Assembly (NCBI GenBank): GCA_901472455.1
Contig: LR590464.1
Coordinates: 4,402,001 to 4,466,000, forward strand
DNA length: 64,000 nucleotides
Origin: Leclercia adecarboxylata
GTDB taxonomy: Bacteria > Pseudomonadota > Gammaproteobacteria > Enterobacterales > Enterobacteriaceae
Direction of reading: 5' to 3'
Shown here: piece by piece, positions 60,736 through 64,000 of the stretch
How positions within the stretch are numbered: the stretch's first letter is position 1
Layout of the letters: each line of letters begins with the position of its first letter
Notes under the pieces: model-generated
What the model was told of the DNA's origin: nothing
The model's database searches: none
Seen by the model: only the letters and a program-made list of their open reading frames with translations
Position numbers and translations under genes: made by a program

Positions 60736-61548
60736 TTAACTCCCTATTCCCAATAAATCTTTATGATAATCGCCGGCCGGATAACGGAACGGCACGGGGC
60801 CATCGGCAATGCCGTCGAGGAACTGACGGACACGCGCATCGCTGTTGCTCTGCAAGGATTGTGCGCTACCGTGCGCCACAATTTTTTTATCCGCCACGAT
60901 ATAGGCGTAATCGGCAATGCTCAGCACTTCGGGTACGTCGTGAGTCACCACGATACAGGTCACACCCAGCGCGCTGTTCAATTCAGAGATCAGTTTGACC
61001 AGCACACCCATAGTGATGGGATCCTGACCGACGAACGGCTCATCGAACATGATCAGATCCGGTTCCAGCGCGATCGCACGCGCCAGCGCCGCACGGCGGG
61101 CCATACCGCCAGAGAGTTCGGAAGGCATCAGTTTGGCTGCGCCACGCAGGCCGACGGCTTCGAGCTTCATCATGACCGTGCTTTTCAACAGTTCTGGCGG
61201 CAGATGAGTATGCTCGCGCAGCGGATAAGCGACATTATCAAAGACGTTCATGTCAGTAAAAAGTGCCCCGGACTGAAAAAGCATGCTCATGCGTTTACGT
61301 ACGGTATAGAGGCGCGAGCGGGACATCGCCGGGATATTTTCGCCGTCAAAGAGGATCTCGCCCTGGCTCGGCGGGATCTGCCCACCAATCAGACGCAGTA
61401 ACGTCGTTTTACCAATGCCGGAAGGCCCCATGATGGCGGTAATTTTACCGCGAGGCACGGTGAGAGAGATGTTGTCAAAAATGACCCGGCTACTGCGCGT
61501 GAAGCTGACGCCGCGGACATCGACTATATTCGCCCCATTCAGGCTCAT
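60736..61548 (-). CDS. mlaF: ABC transporter ATP-binding protein MlaF
   Basis: About 270 residues, intact. ATPase of the Mla complex that maintains outer-membrane lipid asymmetry. Walker A is IMGPSGIGKTTLLRLIGG, Q-loop MLFQSGALFTDMNVFDN, signature LSGGMARRAALARA, Walker B PDLIMFDEPFVGQDP, H-loop VTHDVPEV. I start at MSLNGANIVDVRG; an ATG two codons upstream is also in frame. First gene of mlaFEDCB, divergent from yrbG. Confidence 0.96.
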   Translation of the reverse strand: MSLNGANIVDVRGVSFTRSSRVIFDNISLTVPRGKITAIMGPSGIGKTTLLRLIGGQIPPSQGEILFDGENIPAMSRSRLYTVRKRMSMLFQSGALFTDMNVFDNVAYPLREHTHLPPELLKSTVMMKLEAVGLRGAAKLMPSELSGGMARRAALARAIALEPDLIMFDEPFVGQDPITMGVLVKLISELNSALGVTCIVVTHDVPEVLSIADYAYIVADKKIVAHGSAQSLQSNSDARVRQFLDGIADGPVPFRYPAGDYHKDLLGIGS

Positions 61549-61777
61549 GTACATTTCCTTTCTGTTGCCGGTTCAGGATCGGCTTGATGCCTGATTTTGG
61601 CGCAAAACCAACATTTTTACAGAATATTATCTCTGCGACTAAGCGAAAGCTGGCATTTGTTTTACTTTTACAACGCATAAAGTCAAAATTAGGAACACGT
61701 TACGTCTACAGACAGTATGCAGCGGCAGAGATTTTTTCTCGGTGGACCGGCGAGTATACCTGAAGAAAGGACTTTTG

Positions 61778-62755
61778 ATGCTTCTTGCAACGGCACTGTT
61801 AATAATTGGTTTACTTTTGGTGGTCTACAGTGCCGACCGTCTGGTGTTTTCCGCATCAATTCTGTGTCGTTTATTTGGCGTTCCCCCCCTGATTATTGGG
61901 ATGACGGTGGTCAGCGTTGGCACCTCTCTGCCAGAGATCATCGTCTCTGTCGCCGCCTCGATGCACGATCAGGTCGATCTCGCCGTGGGCACGGCCATTG
62001 GCTCCAACATCGTTAATATCCTGCTCATCCTGGGGCTTGCCGCGCTGCTGCATCCATTTCGCGTGCATTCTGATGTTCTGCGGCGCGAATTGCCGCTAAT
62101 GTTAATTGTCAGTTTGCTGGCCGGTTATGTGTTATATGACGGGCAGTTAACCCTCAGCGATGGCATTTTCTTACTGGCGCTGGCGGTCATCTGGTTGTTT
62201 TACATTGTTAAGCTGGCCCGGGCGGCAGAAAAGCAGGGCAATGACTCCCTGACCCGCGAGCAGGTAGCAGAGCTGCCGCGTGAGGGGAACTTACCCGTTG
62301 CGCTGCTCTGGCTGGGTGTGGCGCTTATCATCATGCCAATGGCGACGCAGATGATCGTGGATAACGCCACGGTGCTGGCCAATTACTTCGCCATGAGCGA
62401 GCTCACCATTGGCCTGACGGTGATTGCCATTGGCACCAGTCTGCCTGAGCTGGCCACGGCGATTGCCGGTGCGCGTAAAGGCGAAGATGACATGGCGATT
62501 GGCAATATTATCGGTTCCAATATTTTCAATATTGCTATCGTGCTGGGCCTGCCGGCCCTGATCGCCCCTGGCGCGTTTAATCCGCTCGCGTTCAGCCGCG
62601 ATTATGGCGTGATGGTGTTAGTCAGCGCCATCTTCGCCCTGCTCTGCTGGCGGCGTAAAAGGCAGATTGGTCAGGGCGTTGGTGCGCTGCTGACGGTGGG
62701 ATTTGTCGTATGGATGGCGATGCTGTACTGGCTCTCGCCGCTTCTCTCTGGGTAA
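61778..62755 (+). CDS. yrbG: Calcium/sodium antiporter family protein YrbG
   Basis: 325 residues, intact. CaCA-superfamily exchanger with ten helices in two inverted repeats, each holding an alpha-repeat acid motif: VVSVGTSLPEIIVSVAASMH with GSNIVNILLILG, and TVIAIGTSLPELATAIAGAR with GSNIFNIAIVLGLPAL. MLLATALLIIGLLLVVYSAD is chosen as start by comparison with E. coli; a longer in-frame start 12 codons upstream is less likely. Next to kdsD (13 bases), probably one operon with kdsD-kdsC. Confidence 0.95.
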   Translation: MLLATALLIIGLLLVVYSADRLVFSASILCRLFGVPPLIIGMTVVSVGTSLPEIIVSVAASMHDQVDLAVGTAIGSNIVNILLILGLAALLHPFRVHSDVLRRELPLMLIVSLLAGYVLYDGQLTLSDGIFLLALAVIWLFYIVKLARAAEKQGNDSLTREQVAELPREGNLPVALLWLGVALIIMPMATQMIVDNATVLANYFAMSELTIGLTVIAIGTSLPELATAIAGARKGEDDMAIGNIIGSNIFNIAIVLGLPALIAPGAFNPLAFSRDYGVMVLVSAIFALLCWRRKRQIGQGVGALLTVGFVVWMAMLYWLSPLLSG

Positions 62756-62768
62756 ACGGAAACGCATT

Positions 62769-63755
62769 ATGTCGCAAATAGAATTGCAGCCGGGTTTTGA
62801 CTTTCAGAAAGCAGGAAAACAAGTTCTGGAGATAGAACGTGAAGGTCTGGCGCAGTTAGATCAATACATTAATCAGGATTTTAGCCTCGCGTGTGAGAAA
62901 ATTTTCCACTGTTCCGGCAAAGTCGTGGTGATGGGAATGGGCAAATCCGGCCACATTGGCCGTAAAATGGCGGCCACCTTCGCCAGTACCGGCACCACGG
63001 CCTTTTTCGTTCATCCCGGAGAAGCGGCGCACGGTGACCTGGGAATGGTGTCGGCACAGGATATCGTCATCGCCTTATCGAACTCTGGCGAATCGAATGA
63101 AATCCTGGCGCTGATCCCGGTATTGAAGCGGCTCCACGTTCCCCTCATCTGTATTACCAGCCGCCCTGAGAGTAGCATGGCGCGCGCCGCGGATATCCAT
63201 CTGTGCGTCAAAGTGCCAAAAGAGGCGTGCCCGTTGGGTTTGGCCCCGACCTCCAGTACCACCGCTGCGCTGGTAATGGGTGATGCGCTGGCTGTCGCCC
63301 TGCTCGAAGCCCGCGGTTTTACCGCCGAAGACTTCGCCCTTTCCCATCCGGGCGGTGCGCTGGGACGTAAATTGCTGCTGCGGGCGAATGACATCATGCA
63401 CACCGGGGATGAAATTCCGCATGTCAGCAAAGACGCCTCTTTGCGCGATGCGCTGCTGGAGATTACCCGTAAAAATCTCGGCATGACTGTCATCTGTAAC
63501 GACCAGATGACGATCGAAGGAATCTTTACCGACGGCGACCTACGCCGCGTCTTTGACATGGGAGTCGATGTCCGTAAGTTGGGTATCGCCGATGTGATGA
63601 CGGCCGGGGGGATCCGGGTGCGTCCCGGTACGCTGGCTGTCGAAGTGTTAAACCTGATGCAGTCCCGCCATATCACCTCCGTTATGGTTGCCGATGGCGA
63701 CCAGTTGCTGGGTGTGATACATATGCATGATCTGCTGCGCGCAGGCGTAGTGTAA
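62769..63755 (+). CDS. kdsD: D-arabinose 5-phosphate isomerase KdsD
   Basis: 328 residues, intact. Converts ribulose 5-phosphate to arabinose 5-phosphate, the first step toward Kdo of LPS. SIS domain (residues about 40-185: VVVMGMGKSGHIGRKMAATF, HPGEAAHGDLGMV, LSNSGESNEILALIPVLKRL), then two CBS domains (about 205-328: RANDIMHTGDEIP and IADVMTAGGIRVRPGTLAVE). MSQIELQPGFDF is the start as in E. coli; upstream in-frame codons lie inside yrbG. Followed by kdsC. Confidence 0.97.
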   Translation: MSQIELQPGFDFQKAGKQVLEIEREGLAQLDQYINQDFSLACEKIFHCSGKVVVMGMGKSGHIGRKMAATFASTGTTAFFVHPGEAAHGDLGMVSAQDIVIALSNSGESNEILALIPVLKRLHVPLICITSRPESSMARAADIHLCVKVPKEACPLGLAPTSSTTAALVMGDALAVALLEARGFTAEDFALSHPGGALGRKLLLRANDIMHTGDEIPHVSKDASLRDALLEITRKNLGMTVICNDQMTIEGIFTDGDLRRVFDMGVDVRKLGIADVMTAGGIRVRPGTLAVEVLNLMQSRHITSVMVADGDQLLGVIHMHDLLRAGVV

Positions 63756-63769
63756 TGAAGGATAAGACA

Positions 63770-64000
63770 ATGAGTAATACGGGTGCATCCCTTGCAACCT
63801 GTTATGGCCCGGTCAGTGCGCAGATGATGTCGCAGGCCGAAAACATTCGCCTGCTGATCCTGGATGTGGATGGCGTGCTCTCTGATGGCCTGATTTATAT
63901 GGGCAACAATGGTGAAGAGCTGAAGGCCTTTAACGTCCGTGATGGCTATGGCATTCGCTGTGCGCTCACTTCTGGCATAGAAGTTGCCATTATCACCGGG
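63770..64000 (+). CDS. kdsC: 3-deoxy-manno-octulosonate 8-phosphatase KdsC (3' end outside window)
   Basis: First 77 residues of a protein usually 188 long. HAD-superfamily phosphatase that removes phosphate from Kdo 8-phosphate. The catalytic motif I is LLILDVDGVLSDG, followed by YMGNNGEELKAFNVRDGYGI and motif II region VAIITG. An alternative in-frame ATG at 63755 overlaps the kdsD stop; AAGGA before MSNTGASLATC supports 63770. Confidence 0.96.
   Translation, partial: MSNTGASLATCYGPVSAQMMSQAENIRLLILDVDGVLSDGLIYMGNNGEELKAFNVRDGYGIRCALTSGIEVAIITG

Overview
The window is chromosomal DNA of an enterobacterium close to Enterobacter, Leclercia or Lelliottia. Nearly every gene has a recognisable Escherichia coli counterpart, and the order follows the E. 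coli rnpB-gar-rsmI-lpoA-deaD-pnp-infB-argG-ftsH-obgE-murA-mla-kdsC stretch. It differs from E. coli K-12 in four ways: a complete galactitol (gat) operon sits between garD and rsmI, where K-12 has aga genes; a PmrAB-like two-component system sits between dacB and obgE; yraQ and yhbX are missing; and the far side of rnpB carries an antibacterial toxin module.

Layout. 1-2260: accessory DNA with a partial immunity gene, a PAAR / S-type-pyocin / colicin-E3-type rRNase effector and a probable integrase remnant beside rnpB. 2258-8911: rnpB and the galactarate/glucarate genes garKRLP with divergent garD. 8912-15388: gatYZABCDR. 15470-26409: rsmI, lpoA, yraN, diaA, dolP, yraR, yhbOPQS, ubiT, ubiU, ubiV and yhbW. 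26484-40306: mtr, deaD with the tiny leader gene yrbN, nlpI, pnp, rpsO, truB, rbfA, infB, nusA, rimP and tRNA-fMet (metY), all on the minus strand. 40385-48655: argG, tRNA-Leu, secG, glmM, folP, ftsH, rlmE, yhbY and greA. 48903-56697: dacB, pmrAB-like, obgE, yhbE, rpmA, rplU, ispB and sfsB. 56760-64000: murA, ibaG, mlaBCDEF, yrbG, kdsD and the start of kdsC.

Themes. Two adjacent sugar systems feed glycolysis: gar makes 2-phosphoglycerate from galactarate, and gat makes triose phosphates from galactitol. The centre is the translation, transcription and RNA-decay superoperon. The right half is envelope biogenesis: MurA, DacB, LpoA, Mla lipid transport, KdsD/KdsC for LPS Kdo, and IspB.

Caution on quality. 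About half the genes carry single-base insertions or deletions, including essential ones (infB, glmM, folP, ftsH, obgE, ispB, murA, rplU). Many sit in short homopolymer runs and several compensate each other. The simplest reading is uncorrected sequencing error, so I give full gene spans across the breaks and do not call them pseudogenes. The stretch from 58 to 64 kb and genes such as pnp, nusA, argG, nlpI, gatD and gatR are intact. The most distinctive biology is the toxin-immunity module at the left edge. I found no CRISPR array, insertion sequence or complete prophage.
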